From contig NZ_JAKDJE010000004.1 of the NCBI RefSeq assembly GCF_030454045.1, forward strand, positions 1 through 64,000: a DNA stretch of 64,000 bases, written 5' to 3'. Below, in pieces: positions 18,449-27,740 of this stretch. The position numbers and the translations under genes were made by a program. Each line of letters opens with the position of its first letter. The first letter of the stretch is position 1. Source of the stretch: Psychrobacter sp. Its GTDB lineage: Bacteria; Pseudomonadota; Gammaproteobacteria; Pseudomonadales; Moraxellaceae. Under the pieces are notes generated by a model. It had not been told where the DNA came from. It was given only the letters and a program-made list of their open reading frames with translations, and did no database searches.

Positions 18449-20050
18449 CTACTGACGGCTTGAGGTGTCGTGACTGCTCTCATCTAACGAGGTCACCATC
18501 GACAGTGCATGTGCTTGTTGACCGACGGCTGCTGTCTTTGGTGTGGTGGCATTACCGCCGCGCAGCCAGTTTTCATCTGAAGGGCCACTGTTTTGATTGT
18601 ATTGATTATACCAAGCCAAGTTATCATGCAGCGCGACCACATCCCCCATGATCAGCAGGGCGGGTGTCGGCAGCTGAGCGGTTTCTTGCTGACTGACGAT
18701 GCTGGCAAGCGTACCTGTTAGGACTTGCTGATTGGGCATACTGGCATTTGAGACAACGGCAATCGGCGTATCAGCGCTGCGACCAGCGTCCATCAGGCCT
18801 TCGGTTAAACGTGCCAACGAATGTAGACCCATATAAAAGACAACAGTCTCATCAGTATTTAAGAAGTTTTTAAAGTTGCTATTAGGCATGCCTGCCTTTA
18901 AAAAGCCAGTCACAAAGCGTACCGACTGCGAGTGGTCACGGTGCGTTAAGGGAATCCCCGCATAGCTGGCAGCAGCATTGGCCGCGGTGATCCCTGGTAC
19001 GACCTGATACGGCACACCATGAGCGCGCAGGCTTTCAATTTCTTCACCGCCACGACCAAAGATAAATGGATCGCCACCTTTTAGGCGCACCACACGCCGA
19101 CCTTCTTTGGCGCTATTGACCAACAGCTCATTGATACCCAGTTGCGCGACCGTATGGTTGCTGCGTTTTTTACCAACAAACACTTTGTCTGCATCACGGC
19201 GGCAAAGATCCAGCACTTGTGGCGATACCAATGCGTCATAGTAGACAATATCGGCTTGCTGCATCAAACGCAGCGCTTTAAATGTCAAAAGCTCTGGGTC
19301 ACCAGGGCCTGCGCCAACGATATAGACTTCGCCAACGGGGGGTGATTTTTTTTCTGACTCGTCTGATAGCGTAGGCGTTGTATTTTCCGCAGCATGGGCT
19401 TTATCATGAATAGCAGCGGCAGTACTATCTAAATCCGCTTGCAACTGAGCAGCCGCTTCGGTTTCATTACCAGCAAACATCAGCTGGCTGACTTGACCCT
19501 CAAACGCACACTCCCAAAATTGGCGGCGTCCCGTCAGCGTTGGTATTTTGGACTTTACCTCGCTGCGAAAATCACCTGCCAGCTTGGCCAGCTTGCCATA
19601 GCCTTGTGGAATCAATGTCTCAAGGCGTGCTCTTAATAGACGCGCCAACACTGGCGCTTTACCATTGGATGAAATGCCGATGACGATTGGATTACGGTCA
19701 ATAATGGCAGGAAAAATAAAATCACATAAGGGTGGTGTATCGACCACATTGACGGGGATATTGAGCGCAGTCGCGTCGGCGTGAATCTCATGATTAAGCG
19801 TTTCATCGTCAGTGGCAGCAATAATCACGCGTGCGCCTGACATATAGGTCTTATGATAATTCTCGTAAATCAATTCGTGCTTGCTACCCTCAAGCAAGGC
19901 TTGTATCTCATGGCTGATATCGGGCGATACGATGGTAATACACGCACCCGCACGACTGAGCAAATCAGCTTTACGCAGTGCCACTTCGCCGCCGCCCACG
20001 ATAAGCACTTTGCGGCCGTCTAATTTAAAAAATAGGGGAAACGTGTTCAT
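18449..20050 (-). CDS. cysG: Siroheme synthase, trifunctional
   Basis: The 533-residue protein fuses precorrin-2 dehydrogenase/ferrochelatase (about 1-200; N-terminus MNTFPLFFKLDGRKVLIVGGGEVA with the NAD-binding GGG loop) to uroporphyrinogen-III C-methyltransferase (about 240-480; VYIVGAGPGDPELLTFKALRL, VRLKGGDPFIFGRGGEE, VVPGITAANAAASYAGIPLTHRD). It makes siroheme, the cofactor of the CysI sulfite reductase encoded nearby. A linker of about 40 residues rich in Ala/Glu/Ser and a C-terminal tail of about 50 residues make it longer than E. coli CysG (457). It is a minus-strand neighbour of cysH and cysI, but is separated from them by a pseudogene and a terminator, so it is a separate unit. Confidence 0.95.
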   Translation of the reverse strand: MNTFPLFFKLDGRKVLIVGGGEVALRKADLLSRAGACITIVSPDISHEIQALLEGSKHELIYENYHKTYMSGARVIIAATDDETLNHEIHADATALNIPVNVVDTPPLCDFIFPAIIDRNPIVIGISSNGKAPVLARLLRARLETLIPQGYGKLAKLAGDFRSEVKSKIPTLTGRRQFWECAFEGQVSQLMFAGNETEAAAQLQADLDSTAAAIHDKAHAAENTTPTLSDESEKKSPPVGEVYIVGAGPGDPELLTFKALRLMQQADIVYYDALVSPQVLDLCRRDADKVFVGKKRSNHTVAQLGINELLVNSAKEGRRVVRLKGGDPFIFGRGGEEIESLRAHGVPYQVVPGITAANAAASYAGIPLTHRDHSQSVRFVTGFLKAGMPNSNFKNFLNTDETVVFYMGLHSLARLTEGLMDAGRSADTPIAVVSNASMPNQQVLTGTLASIVSQQETAQLPTPALLIMGDVVALHDNLAWYNQYNQNSGPSDENWLRGGNATTPKTAAVGQQAHALSMVTSLDESSHDTSSRQ

Positions 20051-20196
20051 AGCATCACCATCGATTTATTGTTATGACTTCATGGCGCCATTATGGTGCA
20101 TTGCGCTCATTCGTGCGCCCATTGAATTGGCATTAGTATATTCGTTTTTGAAATATTCATTGATATTTTTCTGGCTAATAGGAATAGTCGCGATTG

Positions 20197-20581
20197 TATG
20201 AGGAAGACGGCAATCGAATCGTCAAAGATATTACAGATAACAATCAAGACGCCATCTTCGTAAAATCTGATGTGACGCAAAAGAGTGATATTCAAGCAGT
20301 GGTTGATTAAGCACTGACGACCTATAGTCAGATTAATATTTTGTATAACGGTGCTGGTATTCATAATGCTTATGACAATGCTGTTGAGCTAGAAGAAAAT
20401 TTTTACGATAAATTGATGGCAATTAATGTCAAAGCGCCTTATCTGGCTTCAAAAATGGTGATTCCACATCTTATTAAGCAAGATTGCTGCACTTGCTGTG
20501 TTTTTGGCATCTGATGATTCTAATTATATGCAAGGCGCAAATGTCTTGATGGCGGGTGGTTGGGTGTTAGGTCGCAAGTAA
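20197..20581 (+). pseudogene. Short-chain dehydrogenase/reductase remnant
   Basis: Translated on the plus strand this region reads as pieces of an SDR. First comes a segment containing AIFVKSDVTQ, then a TAA stop inside the frame at about 20308-20310, then ALTTYSQINILYNGAGIHN (the NNAG-like motif) and FYDKLMAINVKAPYLASKM. After a jump and change of frame near 20485 it ends with IAALAVFLASDDSNYMQGAN and VLMAGGWVLGRK, the typical SDR C-terminus, at TAA 20579-20581. The N-terminal nucleotide loop and the catalytic YxxxK segment are missing. The combination of stop, frameshift and internal deletion shows a dead gene. Its former substrate is unknown. Confidence 0.8.
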
Positions 20582-20647
20582 CGTTATTAATTGCCGATAT
20601 GGTCGTCAATAATATAACAAACGATTCTTACGTTTCCTCATAATAGT

Positions 20648-20690
20648 AAAACAAAAAAGCCCACTCAAAATGAGAGGGCTTTTTTGTTTT
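20648..20690. terminator. Terminator downstream of cysH
   Basis: AAAAAAGCCC ... GGGCTTTTTT lies between the SDR remnant and the cysH stop, with T-runs on both strands. Confidence 0.85.
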
Positions 20691-20719
20691 TAACGAATGC
20701 TGTGAGCAATTATCAAAAA

Positions 20720-21358
20720 TTACAACTGCGTGTGCAATCCGCACTCACGGCTTTCTTCTACTTTAGTTGGATCAAAGTAGTCATGCTCGTTTGGCAAGTT
20801 GTGCTCATCTAAGTACACGTCCAAATCAGCATCGGTTTTTTCAAACAATGGTGCTACTTTTAATACGCCATCTTTAGACATACTCAAGACATCAAGGTTT
20901 TGACGGAACTCGGTTTGGTCTTTACGAATCGCGTTAAACCATACATCAGGCTTTAGCTCAGCAAGGGCGCGGCGGAATGGCTCAAGTTTCACTTGTTCAG
21001 TGAACTCGCCATGTTGCGGGTTGTCAATGCCTGGGATGCCATTCATGGTGGCGTCACGATGGGCAGCGGTTTGTTTTGGAATATACGTCACGACGTTGAG
21101 ATCAAGATCACGAATCAATTTGTTGGCAAACTGATAGGTCGCATCGGTGTTATAGCCTGAATCTACCCACAATACCGTGATGTCAGGGCGCTGCTTGGCA
21201 ACCAAATGCAAGATCGCTGACTCATAAGGACGGAAGTTGGTGGTGATGATTGGGTTTTTGGCTTGCGTCAATGCCCACTCAACGATTTGCTCAGGTGATT
21301 TACCTTGCAAATCTTGGTTTGCTTGGTCGATATCTAGGTTTGGGTGTAATTGGCTCAT
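20720..21358 (-). CDS. cysH: Phosphoadenosine phosphosulfate reductase
   Basis: The 212-residue enzyme reduces activated sulfate to sulfite using thioredoxin. It has TTNFRPYESAILHLV, VLWVDSGYNTDATY (nucleotide-binding SGYNT), the arginine-rich substrate segment AIRKDQTEFRQNL and the catalytic C-terminal RECGLH. There is a single cysteine, in ECGLH; the paired-cysteine [4Fe-4S] motif of APS reductases is absent. By family knowledge it should therefore use PAPS rather than APS. It is shorter than E. coli CysH (244) at the N-terminus. It is likely co-transcribed from cysI through the DUF934 gene (gap about 50 bases). Confidence 0.93.
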   Translation of the reverse strand: MSQLHPNLDIDQANQDLQGKSPEQIVEWALTQAKNPIITTNFRPYESAILHLVAKQRPDITVLWVDSGYNTDATYQFANKLIRDLDLNVVTYIPKQTAAHRDATMNGIPGIDNPQHGEFTEQVKLEPFRRALAELKPDVWFNAIRKDQTEFRQNLDVLSMSKDGVLKVAPLFEKTDADLDVYLDEHNLPNEHDYFDPTKVEESRECGLHTQL

Positions 21359-21409
21359 AATACATTCCTTAATAATAGTTACTATAAAAATGGTTCTTTA
21401 ATATTGAGT

Positions 21410-22000
21410 TTAGGTTTTTGAGAACATCGGTAATGCTGAAGCGTCTCGACCATCATAGCTACTGGCTAGGGCAGTGAAGGCTTGGCTAATATCAGATTTA
21501 GCATCATGCTCATTGAGTACAAAGCTGGTCGCACCAGCGCGCAGCAAATAAGCGATTTGATCACGACCAAACGCGCCTGCCATACGAATATCGCCTTCAT
21601 AACCAAGCTGACGCAGGGTCTGTGCAAAACTAAAACCGCGACCGTCCACAAAACTTGGGACATGAATCACGATCAAATCTTGCGTCAATAAAAAGTCTTT
21701 TACATCAGGCAGATCATCAGCATCGGTGTTGGACGTAATCCACACACCCAATCGGCTGCTGTGCTGCTTGAGGATATCCAATACTTGCTCTAGCAAACCG
21801 TTTGCCAGTTTTCCATCAGCATTTAATAAATCTGCTAATGGGACAAGTACATCAACTTTTTCTTGTTTGTGTAACAGCTCAAGTAAGGTCAGGTTTGATA
21901 ACGCGATACCGTCAGGCAGCTGCGCTGTCGCTAGCGCTTGCCAAGTATCTTCGCCACTGATGTCTGCGCCATGGCTATCGAGCACATGATGATTAGCCAT
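21410..22000 (-). CDS. DUF934 protein associated with sulfite reductase
   Basis: The ATG at 22000 is preferred because AAGGAGAAGGTCT stands just before it and it overlaps the end of cysI by eight bases, implying translational coupling. The 196-residue product has the DUF934 pattern: an N-terminal variable part, LLELLHKQEKVDVLVPL, and the conserved C-terminal region IHVPSFVDGRGFSFAQTLRQ, then MAGAFGRDQIAYLLRAGATSF. DUF934 genes are almost always next to cysI and cysH in proteobacteria that lack a cysJ flavoprotein gene nearby. The biochemical role is not established; a part in assembling or reducing sulfite reductase is an inference from context. Confidence 0.9.
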   Translation of the reverse strand: MANHHVLDSHGADISGEDTWQALATAQLPDGIALSNLTLLELLHKQEKVDVLVPLADLLNADGKLANGLLEQVLDILKQHSSRLGVWITSNTDADDLPDVKDFLLTQDLIVIHVPSFVDGRGFSFAQTLRQLGYEGDIRMAGAFGRDQIAYLLRAGATSFVLNEHDAKSDISQAFTALASSYDGRDASALPMFSKT

Positions 22001-23678
22001 AGACCTTCTCCTTAAAGGGGGCGATACCAACGCGGTCAATCACGTCACCAAAACCCTCAACATCTTGTTCGTTAGTGCCGCGTATATCGAGATAAACATC
22101 TAAAATGGTTTGTAAGGTGCTGGCCACATCATCCGCTGGCACCGCTTTTCCTAAGATTTTGCCCAATTTGGCGTCATTACTAGAGTTACCGCCAAGGCTA
22201 ATCTGATACCAGTGCTCGCCTTTTTTGTCCACACCCAAGATACCGATATCCCCTGTGTGATGGTGGGCGCAGGCATTCATGCAGCCTGACATGTTCAGGC
22301 GAATATCGCCAAGATCATACAAGTAATCTAAATCATCAAACTGCTTTTCGATTTGCTCAGCAATATTATGCGTAGTAGCATTGGCGAGTGAGCAATAATC
22401 CCAACCTGGACAGACAATCATGTCGGTTAAGGTGTTGATATTGGCGCGTGCTAAATGCAAATCTGATAGCTGCTGCCACAATTCATAAAGCTCATTGGTT
22501 TGCACATCAGCGAATACCAGATTTTGCTGATACGTACCGCGCAACTCACCAAAGCTATAACGATCAGACAAATCGGCAAGCGCATCCATTTGCGCCTCAC
22601 TCAAGTCACCTGATGGCACATAACGACCGTCTACCAGTCCGGCTTTTAAAGAGATCACTACCGCACGGTAACCGTCCACCTTATGTGCCACAGTATTCTG
22701 GTTATACCAGTTGGCAAAGTCTTTATCAGCGTTTAGTTGTTGTTGTAGCTCAGACTGTACTGCGAGCGCATCAAATGACTGATAATCAGGCATACTGAAG
22801 TAACTGGCAGCGGTGTCAAAATTGTCATCCGTCAAGGTCAGCGGACCGTCTTTGGTGTGCGCCTCCCACTCAGCCTCTACCAGTTTGGCAAACTGATCGC
22901 CGCCTAAGCTGTCGACCAAAATCTTGATACGGGCTTTGTATTTATTGTCACGACGACCATGCAAATTATAGACGCGCAAAACCGCATCAAGATAACTGAG
23001 CAAATGCTCGCGCGGTAAGAACTTGCGAATCGTTTTGCCGATAATAGGGGTACGCCCGAGGCCGCCGCCAACGATGACTTCAAAGCCAAGCTCGCCTGCG
23101 TCGTTTTTGACGATGTGTAGACCCACATCATGGACTTGCGTTGCCGCGCGATCCGCTTCGGTACCGATCACTGCAATTTTAAATTTACGCGGTAAAAAGG
23201 CAAACTCAGGATGAAAGGTTGACCACTGACGGATAATCTCACAATAAGGGCGTGGGTCATCGATTTCTTCCTTATGGATACCCGCATAAGGATCGGTTGT
23301 GGTGTTACGAATACAGTTGCCTGAGGTTTGGATGGCATGCATCTGTACTGTCGCAAGCTCAGCCAAAATATCTGGCACTTCTTCTAGTTTTGGCCAGTTC
23401 AACTGAATATTGGTACGGGTGGTCATGTGCCCATAGCCTTTATCGTACTTACGGGTAATCTCAGCCAATTTGCGTAGCTGATAGCTGGCAAGCAAGCCGT
23501 AAGGAATGGCAATACGGAGCATCGGTGCATAACGCTGGATATACAAGCCGTTTTGCAACCGTAATGGCAAAAACTGCTCTTCTGGCAGCTCACCTGCCAA
23601 AAATCGCTCAGTTTGGTCGCGAAATTGGGCAACTCGTTCGTCTACTAACGTCTGGTCAGCGTAATTATATTGATACAT
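21993..23678 (-). CDS. cysI: Sulfite reductase hemoprotein subunit (siroheme and 4Fe-4S)
   Basis: The 561-residue protein catalyses six-electron reduction of sulfite to sulfide. Two ferredoxin-like half-domains (about 1-150 and 340-420) flank siroheme-binding domains. Siroheme contacts are suggested by YGHMTTRTNIQLNW and SGNCIRNTTTDPYAG. The iron-sulfur cluster ligands are C423 and C429 (CPGWDYC) and C466 and C470 (CMNAC in NMSGCMNACAHHHTGDIGILG). Length and motifs fit CysI or ferredoxin-type Sir. No flavoprotein CysJ is encoded in the window, so the electron donor may be ferredoxin or a distant gene. It is the first gene of a cysI-DUF934-cysH operon, divergent from sat. Confidence 0.94.
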   Translation of the reverse strand: MYQYNYADQTLVDERVAQFRDQTERFLAGELPEEQFLPLRLQNGLYIQRYAPMLRIAIPYGLLASYQLRKLAEITRKYDKGYGHMTTRTNIQLNWPKLEEVPDILAELATVQMHAIQTSGNCIRNTTTDPYAGIHKEEIDDPRPYCEIIRQWSTFHPEFAFLPRKFKIAVIGTEADRAATQVHDVGLHIVKNDAGELGFEVIVGGGLGRTPIIGKTIRKFLPREHLLSYLDAVLRVYNLHGRRDNKYKARIKILVDSLGGDQFAKLVEAEWEAHTKDGPLTLTDDNFDTAASYFSMPDYQSFDALAVQSELQQQLNADKDFANWYNQNTVAHKVDGYRAVVISLKAGLVDGRYVPSGDLSEAQMDALADLSDRYSFGELRGTYQQNLVFADVQTNELYELWQQLSDLHLARANINTLTDMIVCPGWDYCSLANATTHNIAEQIEKQFDDLDYLYDLGDIRLNMSGCMNACAHHHTGDIGILGVDKKGEHWYQISLGGNSSNDAKLGKILGKAVPADDVASTLQTILDVYLDIRGTNEQDVEGFGDVIDRVGIAPFKEKVYG

Positions 23679-24033
23679 GACGTAATCTCAGTTTTGTTTT
23701 TAGTCTTAAAAGCAGCGATGGCAGCAATCTAATATCTGTGCTCGTAGGTGATAGACTTTACCACAAATCGCCATTTAAACAATTCAGGGTCACATCATAT
23801 AAGCTTCTATCTATAAACATAAATTCCTTTCAGACATATCCATATCCAAACACAGCATAAATTTTCATAACGAAAGTTAGGTAGCCTATGCTTATCAAAT
23901 TTAACGCCTGATCGCTAGTACGCTACTTCTTATCTATCGACGGCTTTCTTCTCAGTTTTGTATATTTAATCACTTTCGTATTTTTGCTCATCTCTTCCAA
24001 CCATTCTTTCTAATAAGAGGTTTTAATAACGAT
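23679..24033. promoter_or_regulatory. Divergent cysI / sat control region
   Basis: These 355 bases separate two divergent sulfate-assimilation units and contain no supported gene. The region is AT-rich and must carry both promoters. A CysB site is expected from biology but none could be assigned by eye. TAAGAGGTTTTAATAACGAT before 24034 gives a ribosome site with AGAGG. Confidence 0.5.
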
Positions 24034-25302
24034 ATGTCTCAGACCCAGATTCAGACCCAAAGCCAAACTCAATCCCAATCAAAGCTGGTTCCACCACATG
24101 GCAGTGCCGAGCTTAAACCACTGTTGTTAGAAGGCGACGCACGCGAGCAAGCATTAGAGCTTGCCAGCACCTTACCAACCATTACCTTAAGCTCACGTGA
24201 GCGTGGTGATCTGATCATGTTCGGTATTGGCGGCTTTACACCATTAAATGGTTTTATGAATCAAGCCAATTGGCAAGGTGTGGTTGATAACATGCGCTTG
24301 CAAAGTGGGGATAATGCAGGTTTGTTTTGGCCCATACCGATCACCTTGTCTGCACCAAAAGCGACGGCGGATAGTTTGAGTCAAGGCGACAAAGTCGCAT
24401 TGGTCGCACAAGATGGCGAAGTTATGGGCATCTTGACAGTAGAAGAGACCTATACCATTGATAAAGAACACGAGTGCCAGCAAGTCTTTACCACCACAGA
24501 TCCAGAGCATCCAGGTGTCCAGCAAGTATTGGATCAAGATGATGTCAATATTGCAGGTAGCGTAGAAGTACTGAGCGAGGGCGAATTCCCAACGCGTTAT
24601 CCTGGTATCTATAAAACGCCCGCGCAAACACGTCAAATCTTTGAAGAGAAAAACTGGCAGACTGTGGCGGCTTTCCAAACGCGTAACCCGATGCACCGCT
24701 CACATGAGTATTTGGCCAAAATCGCGATTGAGATCTGCGATGGTGTGATGATTCATTCATTGCTCGGCGCACTAAAACCAGGTGACATTCCAGCAGAAGT
24801 ACGTCAAGAAGCCATCAAAACCTTGATTGATAATTACTTCAAACAAGACACGGTCATTCAAGCGGGTTATCCGCTAGATATGCGCTATGCTGGTCCACGT
24901 GAAGCCTTACTGCACGCGTTATTCCGCCAAAACTATGGCTGTAGCCATCTGATCGTTGGTCGCGACCATGCTGGTGTAGGCGATTACTATGGCGCGTTTG
25001 ATGCGCAAACCATTTTTGAACAGGTTGGCAAAGACGATCTCATCACCCAGCCGCTAAAAATTGGCTGGACGTTCTGGTGTAATGCTTGTAATGCGATGGC
25101 ATCTGACAAGACTTGCCCGCATGACGCGTCTGAACACGTTAAAGTATCAGGTACCAAGCTGCGTAAAGCGCTATCAGAAGACATGGAAGTACCAGAGAAC
25201 TTTAGCCGTCCAGAAGTGCTTGAGATACTACGCAACTACTACGGCAGCATCGCTCGCGAAGAGCGCGCTGAGGTTAAACTCACGGGCGCCTCTGCGGTAT
25301 AG
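24034..25302 (+). CDS. sat: ATP sulfurylase (sulfate adenylyltransferase), Sat type
   Basis: The 422-residue enzyme forms APS from ATP and sulfate. It is the monomer-encoded Sat class, not the CysDN heterodimer. Motifs are FQTRNPMHRSHEYLAKIA (the HxGH-like nucleotide motif and QTRNP), HSLLGALKPGDIPAEVR, GYPLDMRYAGPREALLHA, VGRDHAGVGDYYGAFDA and FWCNACNAMASDKTCPH with several cysteines that may bind metal. The first 16 residues are a Gln/Thr/Ser run (QTQIQTQSQTQSQSK), unusual for the family and possibly a disordered lead. No APS kinase domain is fused and no cysC lies nearby. A strong terminator follows. Confidence 0.96.
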   Translation: MSQTQIQTQSQTQSQSKLVPPHGSAELKPLLLEGDAREQALELASTLPTITLSSRERGDLIMFGIGGFTPLNGFMNQANWQGVVDNMRLQSGDNAGLFWPIPITLSAPKATADSLSQGDKVALVAQDGEVMGILTVEETYTIDKEHECQQVFTTTDPEHPGVQQVLDQDDVNIAGSVEVLSEGEFPTRYPGIYKTPAQTRQIFEEKNWQTVAAFQTRNPMHRSHEYLAKIAIEICDGVMIHSLLGALKPGDIPAEVRQEAIKTLIDNYFKQDTVIQAGYPLDMRYAGPREALLHALFRQNYGCSHLIVGRDHAGVGDYYGAFDAQTIFEQVGKDDLITQPLKIGWTFWCNACNAMASDKTCPHDASEHVKVSGTKLRKALSEDMEVPENFSRPEVLEILRNYYGSIAREERAEVKLTGASAV

Positions 25303-25344
25303 ATCCAGCGCGTCAGCATAAAACATCAACGCGATATCAAAACT

Positions 25345-25379
25345 AAAAAGGTGCCATACAATGAGTCTGGCACCTTTTT
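25345..25379 (+). terminator. Terminator after sat
   Basis: AAAAAGGTGCCA pairs with TGGCACCTTTTT around an 11-base loop, 40 bases after the sat stop codon. Confidence 0.9.
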
Positions 25380-25424
25380 GTTTTTATCATTTTTAGCATC
25401 TCTCACCGCAGTTAGCGTGATCTA

Positions 25425-25967
25425 TCAAATCTCTAAATCTTCTACCAGCTTTTGATACTCTCCCGTAAGTGAGCCACCGCCTGAGCAAAAATAATTCAGC
25501 GCATATCTATCTGGACTATCAATCGTCAGCATATTGTCTTTAAATTGAAAAAAGACGGTGCTGTCATTTGCCTGCGCCTCAAAAATCGTACCGTGTGCCG
25601 CGTCTTGCCCCATTAATGTCGCCTTACCATCAAACTGACAAGTCTGTTTTTTGATATCGCTACGTGAGCGAACTTTTATATCGATTTGTCGATCACTCTC
25701 TGCACGTACCATCACGCCAACCCAGTCATATCCTTGTGCACGTTTGTCATAATCTGCAGAAGCATAATCGCCAGAAATATCGTCTTTTATAACATCACTG
25801 ATAACGTCCACTGGAGTTGGGTGAACCGCTACCGCACGGTGCGTAGAATCTTTCACTGTGGGTATCACGCTATGACAACCCGTTAAAGCAGCTAGGCTAG
25901 TGACCATCGTAGTGGCCATCAATGTTAGTGCAGCAGCAGAGTGAAAGCGATGGGACAAAAGAATCAT
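25425..25967 (-). CDS. Predicted lipoprotein of unknown function
   Basis: The ATG at 25967 is chosen because AAAGG lies seven bases before it; the product is 180 residues. The N-terminus has a short basic stretch, a hydrophobic segment (AAALTLMATTMVTSLAAL) and a lipobox LTGC, so it should be lipidated and exported. The mature part is rich in Asp, Lys and Ser, with possible beta-strands, a pattern ATLMGQDAAHGTIFEAQ and a C-terminal YFCSGGGSLTGEYQKL. It was not recognised as a known family. It is convergent with sat and divergent from the sulfate-binding protein gene; a role in sulfur uptake is not implied. Confidence 0.75.
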   Translation of the reverse strand: MILLSHRFHSAAALTLMATTMVTSLAALTGCHSVIPTVKDSTHRAVAVHPTPVDVISDVIKDDISGDYASADYDKRAQGYDWVGVMVRAESDRQIDIKVRSRSDIKKQTCQFDGKATLMGQDAAHGTIFEAQANDSTVFFQFKDNMLTIDSPDRYALNYFCSGGGSLTGEYQKLVEDLEI

Positions 25968-26328
25968 AAAAAGGCCTTTGGTCAAATAAAACAGTCAAAT
26001 AAATACAGCATTAGTGCTGAGAGTATCCTATAAAAGGATGGTACAGACTAGATAAATGATAGTCTACTTAATAAATCTGCCTGTACTGATTTACCTCTCG
26101 TTTCTCATAATTTCCTAAGAGTATATGCTAAGTGCTTATGCCAACATCAGGACTTGATAAGCGGATTCGTCACTAAGCGTTTGCTATTTATGCTGCTAGC
26201 ATAACTTTCATCATCCGAAAACCGAAATCAACAGAGTAAAAGTCAAAAGAACCAAGCTCAAATGATTGTAAGCCCTATGATGATCAGAATTTTGACAAAA
26301 CGCTTCTACCACCTTTATCGAGAGCATC
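25968..26328. other. Intergenic, upstream of the sulfate-binding protein genes
   Basis: About 360 bases between divergent genes with no coding signal. The promoters of both neighbours are expected here. A small inverted sequence ATCCTATAAAAGGAT lies near 26026-26040. No regulator site was recognised. Confidence 0.4.
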
Positions 26329-27456
26329 ATGCAAAAAAAATTCCAAAAATTCCGCATGGCTAGCATCCAGCCAACCAATAATAAACATATAAAAGCACGT
26401 GTACTTACCACCAGCAGTATACTTGCAGCAGCGATCATGATGACAGCTTGTAGTCCAACCGAAGGGGCGCAAAACAAAGCAGCAAACAATGCTAATGGTG
26501 AGACGCAGGATGTCAATCTACTCAATGTCTCCTATGATGTATCTCGCGACTTTTATAAAGAATATAACGCGCTATTTAGCACTGATTATCAAAAAACCCA
26601 TCCAAACAGTAAGGTCAATATCAACCAATCGCATGGCGGCTCTAGTAAGCAGGCGCTCTCTGTTGCCAATGGACTACAAGCAGATGTGGTGAGCTTTAAC
26701 CAAGAGAGTGATATAAATCTGTTGGTTGAGAAAGGTCTAGTCGCTTCTGACTGGCAGCAAGCACTACCAAATAATGCCGTGCCGTACACCAGCACTATGG
26801 TGCTACTGGTTCGTGCAGGTAACCCAAAAAACATTCAGGATTGGTCAGATTTAGCCCGTAACGATATCGATGTGGTCACGCCCAATCCCAAGACCAGTGG
26901 TACGGCACGTTATGCCTTTTTGGGGGCTTACGGCTATGGCTTGCATCAATTTAAAGAAAACAGCAGTGACAACCCGGTTAAAACCAATGACTTTATCAAA
27001 AAACTGTTGGCAAACGTGGTCACTTATGACAATGGCGCGCGCGCTGCGACGACCAGCTTTACCCAGCGTGTCCTGGGCGATGTACTCATCACTACCGAAA
27101 ATGAGGCCAATTTGGTTGCTCAGCAATTCGCTAAAGGTCAGGTCGATATTGTTTATCCAAGCTACTCGATTGAGATTGCTAATCCAGTGGCAGTCGTCAC
27201 TGCTGTAACTGACACAGCAGGCAAAACCAAAGCCGCAAATGCCTATCTAAAAGGCTTGTGGGACAAGCCTGCCCAAGAGCTGATGGCAGAGATGTACATG
27301 CGCCCAAGTGATGAGCAAGTCCTTGCTGCGCACAAAGACACGTTGCCTAATATGGACACGTTTGAGCCTGTCGCCGTCTTTGGCCCATGGGCAGAGATTA
27401 TGGATACTTTCTTTGTAGATGGTGGTCGTTTCGATCAGCTGGCACGTACTAAGTAG
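26329..27456 (+). CDS. Sulfate ABC transporter substrate-binding lipoprotein 1
   Basis: The 375-residue protein is a periplasmic sulfate/thiosulfate-binding protein of the Sbp/CysP family. After a basic N-terminus and hydrophobic segment, a lipobox MTAC marks lipid anchoring. The mature domain begins LLNVSYDVSRDFYKEYN and has SHGGSSKQALSVANGLQADVVS (sulfate-binding loop), NPKTSGTARYAFLGAYGYGL, DVLITTENEANLVA and VDIVYPSYSIEIANPVAVV. GAGAG upstream supports the first ATG, giving a rather long signal region. The next gene is a close paralogue. It feeds the CysT/CysW/CysA transporter encoded 1.6 kb downstream. Confidence 0.93.
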   Translation: MQKKFQKFRMASIQPTNNKHIKARVLTTSSILAAAIMMTACSPTEGAQNKAANNANGETQDVNLLNVSYDVSRDFYKEYNALFSTDYQKTHPNSKVNINQSHGGSSKQALSVANGLQADVVSFNQESDINLLVEKGLVASDWQQALPNNAVPYTSTMVLLVRAGNPKNIQDWSDLARNDIDVVTPNPKTSGTARYAFLGAYGYGLHQFKENSSDNPVKTNDFIKKLLANVVTYDNGARAATTSFTQRVLGDVLITTENEANLVAQQFAKGQVDIVYPSYSIEIANPVAVVTAVTDTAGKTKAANAYLKGLWDKPAQELMAEMYMRPSDEQVLAAHKDTLPNMDTFEPVAVFGPWAEIMDTFFVDGGRFDQLARTK

Positions 27457-27509
27457 TTATTTAGCTATTTAGTCATTGAGTTTTGGTTTGTAGCAGGGCT
27501 TGTGTCCTC

Positions 27510-27554
27510 ACTGGCAAGTGACGCGCGTGCAATACATATCAGGCGCTTGCCAGT
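27510..27554. repeat. Inverted repeat between the two sulfate-binding protein genes
   Basis: ACTGGCAAG (27510-27518) pairs with CTTGCCAGT (27546-27554) across 27 bases. There is no T-run, so it is not a classical terminator. It may limit read-through or protect mRNA. Confidence 0.6.
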
Positions 27555-27740
27555 AGGGAATTCATCGACTAGCAAACAGCTAGTTATATATGCAAAGTAT
27601 TTAAACAACTTATTGATATAATTGGTTTTGCCTACTTGTTATTCCCTTTTGGCAATAACATACGCATATTCATCATTAAACATAATAAGATGGCGCTGTT
27701 AGCATACTTGCATTACACAACTGACATCTTTGAGGTATTT

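Noticed and set aside
18412..18651. ORF opposite the cysG C-terminus
   Set aside because: Antisense shadow of cysG; composition is not protein-like and it has no ribosome site.
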